DNA of 64,000 nt from an uncultured Saprospiraceae bacterium (GTDB lineage: Bacteria > Bacteroidota > Bacteroidia > Chitinophagales > Saprospiraceae), in the NCBI GenBank assembly GCA_938028705.1, contig CALIZI010000050.1, forward strand, positions 1 through 64,000. Reading direction: 5' to 3'. The translations under genes were made by a program, and so were the position numbers. Within the stretch, counting starts at the first letter, position 1, and the number at the start of each line of letters is the position of its first letter. Below the pieces are notes generated by a model. That model was not told the origin of the DNA, made no database searches, and saw only the letters and a list, made by a program, of their open reading frames with translations. Positions 27,511-36,707 of the stretch are shown here, piece by piece.

Positions 27511-28074
27511 GGTTAAAAACTTAATTTGAATGTTAATGTTTCACTCCTCAATTTGAACTTGGTGTAGTGATTCGTAATTCGTGATTAATTTTATTTAAAA
27601 AATATTTACATTAACTTTATTTAAAATAAAAATAATAAGATATTTGTATTTTTTAAATTTATAAATCAACTGAATCCTCTTGTCCAAATTATGGGAGGTT
27701 GTTTGTTTGTATTAATAAAAATATGGTGTAGTTGTATGATTAAGTGGAGCTATTTAAAGTGTTGATTTACAATGCAATATTGCGGGTTATTATACTGTTT
27801 CTCAAATACAAATAATCGAATTTTCCGTTGTAAAATGTAAGAAAAATATTATTTTTACATAATTATTTTTAGTTTAAATAACTGATTACAAATAAATTAT
27901 AATTTGTAAAAAAAATTATTTAATTATAAAAATCCGATAAAATTTGCCTGTTTTTATGTCTAGTATCCAAATTTTTCTCATTTTTGTCGAAACAAAAGCA
28001 CCTTCAATCTAATTATGATGATAAATTTGTTTTATATTGCTACATTGTTTGAGGGTTTATGGAATCATGGTTTT
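27511..28074. other. Divergent intergenic region
   Basis: About 560 AT-rich bases between the M36 gene and the arrestin-like gene. GTGATTCGTAATTCGTGATT (27570-27589) is a single arm of the ATTCGT word family. I see no gene and no clear consensus promoter. Confidence 0.5.
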
Positions 28075-28075
28075 C

Positions 28076-28107
28076 ATTCACTCATTCAATAATTCACTCA
28101 TTCAGTC
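28076..28107. repeat. CATTCACTCATTCA word repeat
   Basis: ATTCACTCATTCA occurs twice just before ATG 28115. The complementary words (GACTGAATGAGTAAATGAGTG) occur alone at 32547-32575, far away, so each is a half-palindrome. Confidence 0.6.
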
Positions 28108-28114
28108 ATTGTTT

Positions 28115-28579
28115 ATGTTCAAAAAAATCAAGCAATTTTTAGGAATAGAAGGAGTAAAAATGCAAGTGGTATTGCCCGACGAAATCAGTAGTCGTACAGA
28201 AGTGATTACGGGTGATGTCGAATTTTCGACGATGAATACGCAGCGCATATCGTCTATTACGGTCAAGCTCATTGAGCGATATACGCAAGGGCGGCGCGGT
28301 GAAAAACGCACAGAGGAATTTGTGTTGGGAGAAATCGTAATTGACGAGGGCTTTATGATATATCCCGAAGAAGATGTAGCGGTAGAATTTGAACTGCCTT
28401 TTTCTAAAATACAATCGAATATGGATGCCAGAGCCGCACGCGGCGGACTCGTTGGCGGCTTGGCAAAAATAGCCAAAGCAGCCTATGGCGCAAAATCGGA
28501 ATACCGCATCGAAGCCACTGCAAAAGTAGCCGGAACAGCCCTCAGCCCTTTCGCAAAAACGGATGTAGAATTTAGTTGA
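28115..28579 (+). CDS. Spo0M-like arrestin-fold protein
   Basis: 154 residues from ATG 28115; the longer frame from 28037 would run through CATTCACTCATTC words. ITGDVEFSTMNTQRISSITV and IYPEEDVAVEFELPFSK match the beta-sandwich of the Spo0M/SpoOM family. Outside Bacilli the role is unknown; arrestin-like scaffolds are assumed. The protein lacks the C-terminal half of Bacillus Spo0M. Followed after the stop by a long word-type palindrome, then the EEP gene on the same strand. Confidence 0.8.
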   Translation: MFKKIKQFLGIEGVKMQVVLPDEISSRTEVITGDVEFSTMNTQRISSITVKLIERYTQGRRGEKRTEEFVLGEIVIDEGFMIYPEEDVAVEFELPFSKIQSNMDARAARGGLVGGLAKIAKAAYGAKSEYRIEATAKVAGTALSPFAKTDVEFS

Positions 28580-28686
28580 AGAGTAAAGAGTTTGAGAGTG
28601 TAGAGTGATAAGTTCTACATTTACACTCTACACTCTCACACTCTTTACTCTACACTCTCAAACTCTTTACTCTCAAACTCTCAACT
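28578..28686. repeat. Word-type palindrome (AGAGTGTAGAGT) between genes
   Basis: Left arm AGAGTAAAGAGTTTGAGAGT... (28580-28607) pairs with several registers of the right arm (28630-28686), which repeats CACTCTACACTCTCAAACTC words. It starts at the stop codon of one gene and ends 7 bases before the next start. Confidence 0.85.
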
Positions 28687-28693
28687 TTCCATT

Positions 28694-29791
28694 ATGAAAC
28701 CCATTATGTTGATTTTAAAATATTTTGGAATAGCCGTATTGCTGTTTCTGTTATACGTCGTTATTGCTTTAATACATGGCACATTGACCGATTTTAAGCC
28801 TGATGAGGTCACAAAATTGGAACTCGACACTTCATCAAGTGAACAAACTATTTCGGACAATACTTTGACATTTGCCAATTGGAATGTAGGCTATAGCGGC
28901 TTGGGGGCAGAGTCCAATTTCTTTTACGATTCGGGCGGATTCCTGACTTCAAAAGGCAAGATGATACGCGCACCACGCAAAAATGTAGATAAAAACTTAG
29001 CAGGCGCATTGGATTTTATCAAGAATAATAAAGCGGATTTTTACCTTTTCCAAGAGGTGGACAGAAAATCGAAACGCAGCTACAAAATCAATGCCCACGC
29101 AAAATATGCCGCACAATTGGGAGGCTACGCTTCTACTTTTTCTATCAATTACAAATCGGCACGAGTGCCGCTGCCCGTCTTAGAATTTTGGCGAGTTATG
29201 GGCAAAATGGATAGTGGATTAGGAACCTACTCCCGTTTTCAACCTACGGAAGCCATGCGCTACCAACTTCCCGGAGAGTACCCTTGGCCCGACCGTATTT
29301 TTCATCTCGACAGGTGCTTTTCAGCGCATCGTTATCCCACCACTTGGGGGCAAGAATTGGTCGTCATCAACACCCATAATTCTGCCTACGACGATGGTAC
29401 ACTCAAAGCTCAACAAATGGCATATTTAAAAGATTATGTCGAAGCGGAGTATAATAAAAACAACTATGTGATTGTCGGTGGCGACTGGAATCAATGTCCG
29501 CCCGGATTTAAATATGACAGCTTTGCTTCTGCCGAAAGTGCGGACGGTTACACCCAAGTCAATATTGCCGACGACTACCTGCCCGCAGGTTGGCGATGGG
29601 CGTATGACAAAAACATACCGACCAATCGCAAACTCACCAACACCTATAAAAAAGGAGATACCTTTACAACTTTGATTGATTTTTATCTCGTCTCACCAAA
29701 TGTAGAAGTGCTTGAAGTCAAAGGCATTGACCAAGACTTCCAATTCTCCGACCACCAACCTGTAATGATGAAAGTAAAATTGCGCGAGTAG
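28694..29791 (+). CDS. Membrane-anchored endonuclease/exonuclease/phosphatase family protein
   Basis: 365 residues. An N-terminal membrane segment (ILKYFGIAVLLFLLYVVIAL, about residues 7-26) is followed by an EEP fold: FANWNVGYSG (Asn, about 57), FYLFQEVDRKS (catalytic Glu, about 118), VINTHNS (about 222), VGGDWNQCP (Asp/Asn, about 260) and SDHQPVMM (final Asp-His, about 355). The family includes DNases, phosphodiesterases and sphingomyelinases; the exact substrate is not predictable. The last codons (CGCGAGTAG) already belong to the GCGAGTA word repeat. Confidence 0.9.
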   Translation: MKPIMLILKYFGIAVLLFLLYVVIALIHGTLTDFKPDEVTKLELDTSSSEQTISDNTLTFANWNVGYSGLGAESNFFYDSGGFLTSKGKMIRAPRKNVDKNLAGALDFIKNNKADFYLFQEVDRKSKRSYKINAHAKYAAQLGGYASTFSINYKSARVPLPVLEFWRVMGKMDSGLGTYSRFQPTEAMRYQLPGEYPWPDRIFHLDRCFSAHRYPTTWGQELVVINTHNSAYDDGTLKAQQMAYLKDYVEAEYNKNNYVIVGGDWNQCPPGFKYDSFASAESADGYTQVNIADDYLPAGWRWAYDKNIPTNRKLTNTYKKGDTFTTLIDFYLVSPNVEVLEVKGIDQDFQFSDHQPVMMKVKLRE

Positions 29792-29911
29792 CGAGTATTG
29801 AGTATTGAGTAGCGAGTAACGAGTAGAGAGTTATAAAAATTTACTCGCTACTCAATACTCGCTACTCAATACTCGTTACTCGCTACTCAATACTCGCTAC
29901 TCAATACTCGC
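29785..29911. repeat. Word-type palindrome (GCGAGTA / TACTCGC) between convergent genes
   Basis: Left arm GCGAGTAGCGAGTATTGAGT and on to 29830. Right arm 29840-29911 is four units of TACTCGCTACTCAA. The repeat provides the stop codons of both flanking genes (TAG at 29789 and, on the other strand, TGA at 29901-29903). Confidence 0.9.
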
Positions 29912-30563
29912 ATAATTCCCATTCAAGATTGGCTCTTGCGGTTGCTTCGTGTGATATTTGGAAGAGGTTGGTAAAATAAATTTGTGGTCTTTCCAGGAAG
30001 TGTCGTAGCACTTTTTTGCGACCTTTTTTATATAAAAAATCAGGATATATGCGATACTCTTCTCGTATGGCAGATGCGTATTGTGTGTAGGTGTCGTGCG
30101 GGGTGGCGAGTATAGCAAGGTCAGCATCAAGCAATAGATAGTCATCCACAAAAGGCAAGAAGGGATTGTGTTCTTTTGTACTGATAATCAGCGTTTTAAG
30201 TGCATCCAATTGAAGTGGCGATAGATTTGATTCAGCTAAGACTTTAAGTGCGTATTCTGCACTTTTTGCTTCATTATTTTTGCGGGTAGCGCGATAAATA
30301 ATATCGTGATACCACACCGCCAATCGAAAAACAGTATAGTCCTCAATTTCCGATTTATATCGTTCACTTATTTTTAATAACGCATAAATATGAGAAAGAT
30401 TGTGGTAAGTGCGTTGCGCTTTTATGTAATGTTTTTTTATATTTAAAAACAATTTATCAGCTTGCGCTTCCATACCAATATCGCCGCAAAGCGATTGCCA
30501 CTCCCCTTCCAAATGAGTTAGCTGACTTGTATCGTCGAATGTTAAGATTTTGATGTCGAGCAT
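29901..30563 (-). CDS. HD-domain metal-dependent phosphohydrolase
   Basis: 220 residues from ATG 30563. HNLSHIYALL (about residue 52) and VWYHDIIYRATRKNNE (HD pair, about 88) followed by DADLAILA (about 150) match the small stand-alone HD proteins annotated as predicted metal-dependent phosphohydrolases. No partner domain or ligand is evident. The extra N-terminal residues in the longer frame from 30626 are not family-like. The C-terminal CEY and stop are encoded by repeat words. Confidence 0.85.
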   Translation of the reverse strand: MLDIKILTFDDTSQLTHLEGEWQSLCGDIGMEAQADKLFLNIKKHYIKAQRTYHNLSHIYALLKISERYKSEIEDYTVFRLAVWYHDIIYRATRKNNEAKSAEYALKVLAESNLSPLQLDALKTLIISTKEHNPFLPFVDDYLLLDADLAILATPHDTYTQYASAIREEYRIYPDFLYKKGRKKVLRHFLERPQIYFTNLFQISHEATARANLEWELCEY

Positions 30564-30647
30564 GGTTTGATTTTTGGATTGCCGGATTTCTGAATTGTTG
30601 ATCCAAGTTGAATATGTAGCTCCCAAATTTTAAATCAAGTAATGGAA

Positions 30648-30705
30648 TGTAACACCGTCAGCCTGACGGTACACCGCCCACTGCCGTCAGGCTGACGGTG
30701 TTACA
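30648..30705. terminator. Perfect GC-rich hairpin
   Basis: TGTAACACCGTCAGCCTGAC... (30648-30669) and its exact 22-base complement (30684-30705) with a 14-base loop. Each arm also holds the short palindrome CCGTCAGCCTGACGG or its counterpart. It stands between two minus-strand genes; it may end the upstream transcript, but it lacks a T run and could equally be a dispersed repeat. Confidence 0.6.
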
Positions 30706-30776
30706 TGTCACCCAATTTGGGGTAAAATATTTTTCACTTCAACACTACAACACCACAACACCACCACAACACTCCC

Positions 30777-31820
30777 TCAATACCGTTCAAATTCTGTTTT
30801 ACGTCTTAGGATGACATATTTGATAAATCGTTTGATGTCAAACCATAAGAAAAATTCCATTTTTTTCTGTAATTTAAATGTGGAGATAGGGCGGTGTTTG
30901 GTCATAAAATTTCGGCGGGCGGTGAGTATTCTTTTACGCTCTGTAAATAAGGTGCGATACATGGCATGTAGCATGATTTTCAAGAATTTCGGACGAATAA
31001 AAATCACATCAATCACGAGTATCATCAGGTATTTAAAAATCAGTGAAGGCAGGTTGAGCAGGAGTGAAGCGGTGGGCATTAATTTGAAATAAGAATAGAA
31101 AATATTGAGTTGGATTTTGAGGAGATAGTCATAGTTCATTATCTTACTCACCGACTGACTTTCTTTGTGATACACCACTGCCGAAGGCGCATAAATACTT
31201 TTATAGCCCAATATATTTGCCCGTATGCCCAACTCCGCATCCTCGTATCCGGTATCAAAATATTCGTCAAAAATACCGATTTCACAGAGCATGGGTACAG
31301 CGTACAAAGCCGCCCCTGCACAAGCCCCCATATTCTCATGCAGCGTATCCCATTCACTGACGGGTTCGGCATAGCCAAGCGGAATGACCTCGGCAGTGTT
31401 GAGCATTTTATGACCGGCATTATCCATGCGTTTTCGGTCGTAATAATTCACCATTTTACACGCTACCATATCTGCGTGGTGGGTCTGTGCATTATATAGT
31501 AATTGCTCCAACCAATCTTCGGATACAGTGGTGTCATTATTCAGCAAAACCACATATTCGTAATCAGATTCAGGTAAAATATACTCTTCTAAAATAAGAT
31601 TATTACCCAACGTAAAACCATGATTTTTTGTTTCCAGTATGAGCTGTACTTTCGGATCTTCGCCAAATTTTTCTTTTAATATCTCTACATCATTTCCCTC
31701 CGAACCATTGTCGAGCAAATACACTTTAAAGTCCGTATAAGTTTGTGCAAATATAGACTCCATACATTCTAATGTATCCGCAATGCCGTTCCAATTGAGT
31801 ATAATGATAGGAATTTTCAT
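30777..31820 (-). CDS. Family 2 glycosyltransferase
   Basis: 347 residues. A GT-A fold opens with IPIIILNWNGIADTLECMES; the donor-binding DxD-like site is YEYVVLLNNDTTVS (about residue 90), with MGACAGAALYAVP, DEYFDTGYEDAELGIR (about 195) and VVYHKES after it. A C-terminal hydrophobic stretch (SLIFKYLMILVIDVIFI, about 270) suggests membrane association, as in rhamnosyltransferase-like enzymes of cell-surface polysaccharide synthesis. No other polysaccharide gene is adjacent. Confidence 0.92.
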   Translation of the reverse strand: MKIPIIILNWNGIADTLECMESIFAQTYTDFKVYLLDNGSEGNDVEILKEKFGEDPKVQLILETKNHGFTLGNNLILEEYILPESDYEYVVLLNNDTTVSEDWLEQLLYNAQTHHADMVACKMVNYYDRKRMDNAGHKMLNTAEVIPLGYAEPVSEWDTLHENMGACAGAALYAVPMLCEIGIFDEYFDTGYEDAELGIRANILGYKSIYAPSAVVYHKESQSVSKIMNYDYLLKIQLNIFYSYFKLMPTASLLLNLPSLIFKYLMILVIDVIFIRPKFLKIMLHAMYRTLFTERKRILTARRNFMTKHRPISTFKLQKKMEFFLWFDIKRFIKYVILRRKTEFERY

Positions 31821-31901
31821 TTAGTTTATAGTTGATGGTCAATAATCCATAGAATTACGATTTATTGTTGAATCAAAAATAATACCTTCTTGAAGCCTGA
31901 A

Positions 31902-32100
31902 CTTTGGACATTGGGGAATTAGGAAATTCGGTATTAGCTATCGGGATAGCTATCGGGATTTTTATTAAATAATTATTAAATAATTATAAAATAAAATTAA
32001 TTAAATATTTTTTAATTTTAATGAAAAAAAACAACTGATAATCAATTACTTACGGTTTAAAACCGAAGATCCCAATTTCCTAATTCCCCAAATCCGGTTG
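31902..32100. repeat. Word-type palindrome (GGGGAATTAGGAAATT)
   Basis: GGGGAATTAGGAAATT (31913-31928) and AATTTCCTAATTCCCC (32074-32089) are perfect complements. Between them is AGCTATCGGGATAGCTATCG, a relative of the CTCCGATAGCTATCGGAG unit, then AT-rich DNA and CGGTTTAAAACCG. Shares words with 14570-14669. Confidence 0.85.
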
Positions 32101-32109
32101 AAGCACAAC

Positions 32110-32792
32110 TTACGAAGTTTAACAAAATGTAGTGAGGAAAATTCAAAATTTATTGTAGTTATCACAAAAAAATCTCTGAATAATCATAGGACGCGATTAT
32201 CCAGAGATAGAAAGGAATAAAAATCTTAATGCAAAAATAATAAAATTTTGTAATTTCCAAACAAAACAAGAAAAAAAATTAAAAAAGTTTTTAATGACCA
32301 TTAATTAACGTTAAACAAGCATTTTTTACAAAACAATATTTGTTCCGAAAATTAATATGCACTAATTTTATTTTTGAAATATCAAAAGAGTCGTCAGACG
32401 AATCTTGTTGCTCAAAGCGAATATCTTATCAAATAACCAATGCCTTTCTGTAACTGTATTCATATAGTTATCTATAAGACATTTTGGGAACTTATAATGA
32501 TTTTATTCTGAAATAATTTGTAGGTTTGTAAGCCTGATAAGTACAATGACTGAATGAGTAAATGAGTGAATAAAGCACTGTTGATCAATAGACTTCTACA
32601 ACTTTGATAATCAATTATTTAGAGTGAATTTTAATTTATTAAAATATTTATTTAAATTACATTAAAAAACAATTATTATGAATATTTAAAATAAATAATT
32701 AAAAATATTTTTAATTTCAATTAAACTAATTAATTATTTTTATAATAAATAAAATTTTGATAATGCAAAGTTTTTAAAGCCATACAAGTCTT
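32110..32792. other. Long AT-rich intergenic region
   Basis: No gene supported. It holds a GTCGTCAGACGAATC word (32391-32405), also seen near 57965, and a lone GAATGAGTAAATGAGTG arm at 32551-32567. The final 170 bases are almost pure A and T and lead to the gene at 32793. Confidence 0.5.
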
Positions 32793-33611
32793 ATGACGAT
32801 TAACGAATGGAAAACTTATTGCCAAAAAATGTTGCCACCGGAGCATGAGGTCTTGCAGCGCAATAAAGCAATTACGTCAGTGTATGCAAAGTTATATTGG
32901 TCGAACCGCGATATATTCAAGTGGGCAGGTATGGCGGCTTTTGCTTCCCATCACGTAAGTTTTGGTTTGATTCCTTTTATGGTCGAGGCAGTTCCGATAT
33001 TGGACATCAAAACCGCTTGTTCGCAGCGCGGACTTACCAATGACCTTAATCTCATCCGGCACCTCAACAACAGTATTTTTGATGATATTGCATGGGTACA
33101 TTTTGCATACAGCAAACATGGTATTAAACCCCTACGTGAATTGATGACCGGACATCCACACTATCAAAATATGTTGGATGCTTTTGAAATACTTGAAGCC
33201 GGAAGACAAACCGCCCACAGGCAGCAGCTGACCCCGGAAGGACAGCAAAAAATATGGCACTCCAATACATTATTGCTCCGGCACGAACAAGAGTTTGTGG
33301 TACAACCCGTTTTTACTCGTCTTGGTGCCACTTTCCAACGGCTCCTTACTTTTTGTGCAAGTCTTGATTTCAACCCAAGTCATACCAAAACGGACTGGCG
33401 GTATCATAGTTCATTTCTTTCATATATGTGTTTGTATGGCAAACAAATTATGCTCAATACCAAATCTTTCCCCAACCTAACCATTTTACCGCAACGCTGG
33501 GCATGGTTGGAAAATAAAATTGTCTTGAACTGGCAAAGAAATGAACAAACGGACGAAAAACTGGAAGAGAAATTTCAAAAAATGATGGATTTTGACATCT
33601 TAGACGAGTAA
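32793..33611 (+). CDS. Uncharacterised protein
   Basis: 272 residues, not recognised. Mostly helical, cytoplasmic, without signal peptide or membrane segments. Distinctive stretches are AKLYWSNRDIFKWAGMAAFA (about residues 32-51), LNLIRHLNNSIFDDIAWVHF (about 86-105) and a Trp-rich tail (LPQRWAWLENKIVLNWQ). It vaguely recalls DUF2515-type proteins, but I would not assign it. The neighbouring HAD gene is convergent, 35 bases away. Confidence 0.65.
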   Translation: MTINEWKTYCQKMLPPEHEVLQRNKAITSVYAKLYWSNRDIFKWAGMAAFASHHVSFGLIPFMVEAVPILDIKTACSQRGLTNDLNLIRHLNNSIFDDIAWVHFAYSKHGIKPLRELMTGHPHYQNMLDAFEILEAGRQTAHRQQLTPEGQQKIWHSNTLLLRHEQEFVVQPVFTRLGATFQRLLTFCASLDFNPSHTKTDWRYHSSFLSYMCLYGKQIMLNTKSFPNLTILPQRWAWLENKIVLNWQRNEQTDEKLEEKFQKMMDFDILDE

Positions 33612-33646
33612 AAAATAATGTAGCGCACCATTAATCATTAGTATCT

Positions 33647-34165
33647 TTATGAGGTTTTCACCATTGTATTCCGCCAATTATCGTGCAATTTCAATACCTT
33701 CTCAATCACATCACGCACACAAGCTTCTCCGCCACCAAGCGGCGAAATATATCGTGCAATTTGCTTAATTTCCGGCGCAGCATCTTGCGGGCAAGTCGGC
33801 AAACCTACCTTACACATCACCTCATAATCAGGCAAATCGTCACCCATGTATAAGATGGTATTGGGGTCAAGGTCGTAGATATTGATCAAGTCTTCGTAGG
33901 CTTCCATTTTATTCATCTGCCCGATGTAAATATCGGTCACGCCCATATTTTGCAGTCGAAGTTTGATACCCTCACACCGCCCTTGTGAAATCACGACCAC
34001 CCTATAGCCACAACTCACCGCAGTACGTATAGCAAGGTCGTCGCGTGTATTGGTTTTACGCAGCAATCTGCCGTTGTCCAATGTGTATGCGCCACTTTTC
34101 GCAATCACCCCATCTACATCAAAAATGAAAGTCCGAATATCATTAAAAGGCTCTAAGTAGTTCAA
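33647..34165 (-). CDS. KdsC-like HAD phosphatase
   Basis: 172 residues. HAD motif I is FDVDGVIAKSG (about residue 15), motif II region VVVISQGRCEG (about 57) and motif IV MGDDLPDYEVM (about 107). The small cap-less fold and length match 3-deoxy-D-manno-octulosonate 8-phosphate phosphatase of KDO/LPS synthesis. The only good start is TTG at 34165: an in-frame stop lies just upstream and no ATG precedes motif I. That start sits inside an ATGCTTAA word repeat. The kdsC role is likely but other C0-type HADs look similar. Confidence 0.82.
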   Translation of the reverse strand: MNYLEPFNDIRTFIFDVDGVIAKSGAYTLDNGRLLRKTNTRDDLAIRTAVSCGYRVVVISQGRCEGIKLRLQNMGVTDIYIGQMNKMEAYEDLINIYDLDPNTILYMGDDLPDYEVMCKVGLPTCPQDAAPEIKQIARYISPLGGGEACVRDVIEKVLKLHDNWRNTMVKTS

Positions 34166-34272
34166 TGCTTAAATGTTGAAATGATGAAATGCTTAAATGT
34201 GTAATGGATGAATGTTTTAATGCTATAATGTTTTTCATTGACGCATTACATCATTATCTCATTATCGCATTT
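34163..34272. repeat. Word-type palindrome (AATGCTTAAATG)
   Basis: Left half repeats AATGCTTAAATGTTGAAATG-like words. Right half (34238-34272) repeats CATTACATCATTATC and CATTTCATCATTG. Imperfect pairing. It abuts the HAD start on one side and the IscX stop on the other. Confidence 0.7.
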
Positions 34273-34274
34273 CA

Positions 34275-34517
34275 TCATTGATTATCCCTCCACTCATAGA
34301 CCCATTTGGCTTGGATTTGTTCGAGATGTCCTTCGTTGGAGTCCTCGCGTTTGCCCTCAAAATTGGGGATTTCGAGAATCCAAGTTAAGAGTTCGGTGAA
34401 GCGAATACGGTATATTTTTGACTCCGTAAATTCATCGCCAAATCTATCGTAAAGTTTCATGGCAATGTCTTCGTGGTCGTTCCAGTTAATTGGTAAATCT
34501 TCTATATCGAAGCCCAT
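34275..34517 (-). CDS. iscX: IscX-like Fe-S assembly protein
   Basis: 80 residues, slightly longer than E. coli IscX. INWNDHEDIAMKLYDRFGD, RFTELLTWILEIPNFEG and SNEGHLEQIQAKWVYEW match IscX at the conserved acidic and aromatic positions used to bind IscS and iron. The next gene on the same strand upstream is a 2Fe-2S ferredoxin, the usual isc neighbour. The rest of an isc operon is absent here. Confidence 0.85.
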   Translation of the reverse strand: MGFDIEDLPINWNDHEDIAMKLYDRFGDEFTESKIYRIRFTELLTWILEIPNFEGKREDSNEGHLEQIQAKWVYEWRDNQ

Positions 34518-34524
34518 AATTTAG

Positions 34525-34650
34525 TTGTTGGTTCATAGTTCATGGTTCATAGTTGGTAGTTCATGGTTCATGGTTCGCAGTTGATTATTATTTGTCTCAC
34601 TACTTATGAACCATTAAAACTATGAACTATCAACCATGAACCATGAACTA
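34525..34650. repeat. Word-type palindrome (GGTTCATGGTTCATAG)
   Basis: Left arm (34525-34580) alternates GGTTCATAG, GTTCATGG and GGTAGTTCATGG. Right arm (34607-34648) alternates CCATTAAAACTATGAAC, CTATCAACC and CCATGAACC. It fills the gap between ferredoxin and iscX, so both genes may be read through it. Confidence 0.85.
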
Positions 34651-34651
34651 A

Positions 34652-34987
34652 TTAATGTTCATGTCCGATAATGCCGGATTGGTCGGGAATCGTGACGATA
34701 ATCTCTGCATCATCTTCTAAGATAACACACTGACATGCCAGGCGCGATTCGAGGCGCGGATTAGCAGCGCGGTCAACAAAATCTTCTTCTTTATCGGTGA
34801 TTTCTTCGAGATATTCGTCACCCTTTTCCACATAGATATGGCAGGTGCTACATGCACATACCGCACCGCAGTTGTGATTAAGGTGGATGTCGTGCATTTC
34901 CGTCGCTTCCAAAATCGACACATCTGCCTCTACTTCAACGGTTTTTGTGGGTATATCTTCTTCAAATTGGAATGTAATTTTTGCCAT
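34652..34987 (-). CDS. 2Fe-2S ferredoxin, adrenodoxin (ISC) type
   Basis: 111 residues. Cluster ligands are in HNCGAVCACSTCH (three Cys in C-x5-C-x2-C form with an extra Cys, about residues 39-49) and LACQC (about 85). The DEYLEEITDKEEDFVD acidic helix is the partner-binding site typical of ISC-type ferredoxins such as Fdx. It passes electrons for Fe-S cluster assembly. Followed by iscX on the same strand across a palindromic spacer. Confidence 0.92.
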   Translation of the reverse strand: MAKITFQFEEDIPTKTVEVEADVSILEATEMHDIHLNHNCGAVCACSTCHIYVEKGDEYLEEITDKEEDFVDRAANPRLESRLACQCVILEDDAEIIVTIPDQSGIIGHEH

Positions 34988-35219
34988 TCATTTTAATGGT
35001 TAAATGGTTAATGGTTAATGATTAATTTTATTGATAAATCATTTCGCATTAACGCTCAATAACAATTTCTTTTGTTTCGTTTTTTGTGGTAAAAAATTAT
35101 TTACAATGATAATACAAAGCTTGTGGGTTTTTGGTTCAAAAAAAGTGACATTGTCAAGTCTAACAACATGGAAATGCTTTACACTTTTAATATACTTGCA
35201 CTCATTATTTTTATGCTAT

Positions 35220-35277
35220 TGACAGAATTTAGCTAAATTCTGTCACTTCACTGACTAAATTTAGCTAAATTTAGTCA
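35220..35277. promoter_or_regulatory. Twin perfect palindromes upstream of the ferredoxin gene
   Basis: TGACAGAATTTAGC-centred palindrome (26 bases, 35220-35245) and a second 26-base palindrome (35252-35277), both centred on TTTAGCTAAA. They are six bases apart and share TGAC/GTCA ends. Paired operators for the ferredoxin-iscX unit, or a terminator of rimO, are possible. The rest of 34988-35375 shows only TGGTTAATGGTTAATG words and AT-rich DNA. Confidence 0.5.
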
Positions 35278-35375
35278 ATTGGCGTGATTTTTCTTTTTAA
35301 ATTAATAAAAAAACATATTAAATTCGTGTTAATTTTGCATTTTCAAAACAAAAAAAACTACGTGTTCTATTCACG

Positions 35376-36701
35376 TTAATTGCGTCCGTCCACCGTTGCT
35401 CCATACAAATCATAATCACCTGCATCCGTAATTTTTATTTGGGCAAAATCACCAATGCGTACATAATTATCAGCAGCTTTTACCAAGACCTCATTATCGA
35501 CTTCCGGCGAATCGTATTCAGTCCGTCCTACGAAATATTCGCCTTCTTTTCTGTCAAATAATACTCGTAAAGTTTGCCCTGCTTTTGCTGCATTTTTTTC
35601 AAGAGAAATATCTTGTTGAATCTCCATAATTCGCGCAGCGCGAGCTTCTTTTACCTCTTGCGGAATATCGTCGGGCAATACATCTGCAGGTGTATTTTCT
35701 TCATGCGAATAAGTAAAGACCCCTACCCTTTCAAAGCGCATTTTTTGTACAAAATCGCATAACTCCTCAAACTCTTCCTCCGTTTCTCCCGGAAATCCGA
35801 CCAATAAAGTCGTGCGAATTGCTATCTCCGGCACACGCTTACGGGCATAAGCAATAAGTTCTTCTTGTTCGGTGCGGGTGATTTGCCGACGCATACGTTC
35901 CAAGACGGTATCGCTCGCATGTTGGAAGGGAATATCAAGGTAATTACAAACCTCTTTTCGCTCTGCCATTGCGTCAAATATCTCCAAAGGAAATTTACTC
36001 GGATAGGCATAATGTAGGCGAATCCACTCAATGCCTTCTACATCTGCAAGGGCGTGTAGGAGGCGCGGTAGTTCTCGTTTTTTATAAATATCCAAGCCGT
36101 AATAGGTCAGTTCCTGTGCAATGAGCATGAGTTCTTTTACGCCGTTTCGGGCGAGGTTTTTGGCTTCGGCTACGAGGGCTTCTATGGTTTTGGAGACGTG
36201 TTTGCCGCGCATCAATGGAATAGCGCAAAAGGCACAAGTCCGGTTGCAGCCTTCCGAAATTTTGAGGTAAGCATAATGCGGTGGCGTACTGAGCAATCGC
36301 TCGCCGATGAGGTCGTGTTGGTAATCAGCATTGAGTTTGGAGAGTAAATGAGGGAGTTCGAGCGTACCGAAATAGGCATCAACTTCGGGGATTTCCTGCT
36401 CTAAATCATCTTTATAACGCTCTGATAGGCAACCTGTTACATAGAGTTTATCAATATCGCCCGTCTTACGAATTTCGGCGTATTCGAGTATGGTATTGAT
36501 GGATTCTTCTTTGGCGCGTTCGATGAAGCCGCAGGTATTGATGACAACGATATTCGGCTCGTCTGCCATGCCGCCGTCATGTACTACGTCATAATCATTG
36601 GCACGTAATTGCATCATCAATACTTCGGAATCTACTACATTTTTGGAGCATCCGAGTGTGACGACATTGACTTTATCCGGCTTGTGCGACTTCGTTTTCA
36701 T
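35376..36701 (-). CDS. rimO: Ribosomal protein S12 methylthiotransferase
   Basis: 441 residues. UPF0004 domain with TLGCSKNVVDSEVLM and INTCGFIERAKEESI (Cys ligands), radical SAM motif GCNRTCAFCAIPLMRG (CxxxCxxC, about residue 150), and C-terminal TRAM domain (about 380-440, FVGRTEYDSPEVDNEVLV). RimO thiomethylates Asp89 of S12. ATG 36701 is chosen: an upstream alternative start would overlap the -7 box. Confidence 0.96.
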   Translation of the reverse strand: MKTKSHKPDKVNVVTLGCSKNVVDSEVLMMQLRANDYDVVHDGGMADEPNIVVINTCGFIERAKEESINTILEYAEIRKTGDIDKLYVTGCLSERYKDDLEQEIPEVDAYFGTLELPHLLSKLNADYQHDLIGERLLSTPPHYAYLKISEGCNRTCAFCAIPLMRGKHVSKTIEALVAEAKNLARNGVKELMLIAQELTYYGLDIYKKRELPRLLHALADVEGIEWIRLHYAYPSKFPLEIFDAMAERKEVCNYLDIPFQHASDTVLERMRRQITRTEQEELIAYARKRVPEIAIRTTLLVGFPGETEEEFEELCDFVQKMRFERVGVFTYSHEENTPADVLPDDIPQEVKEARAARIMEIQQDISLEKNAAKAGQTLRVLFDRKEGEYFVGRTEYDSPEVDNEVLVKAADNYVRIGDFAQIKITDAGDYDLYGATVDGRN

Positions 36702-36707
36702 TGACTG

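Noticed and set aside
30648-30705. Riboswitch or structured RNA before the HD gene
   Set aside because: Only a simple 22-base perfect hairpin is present, with no further conserved elements.
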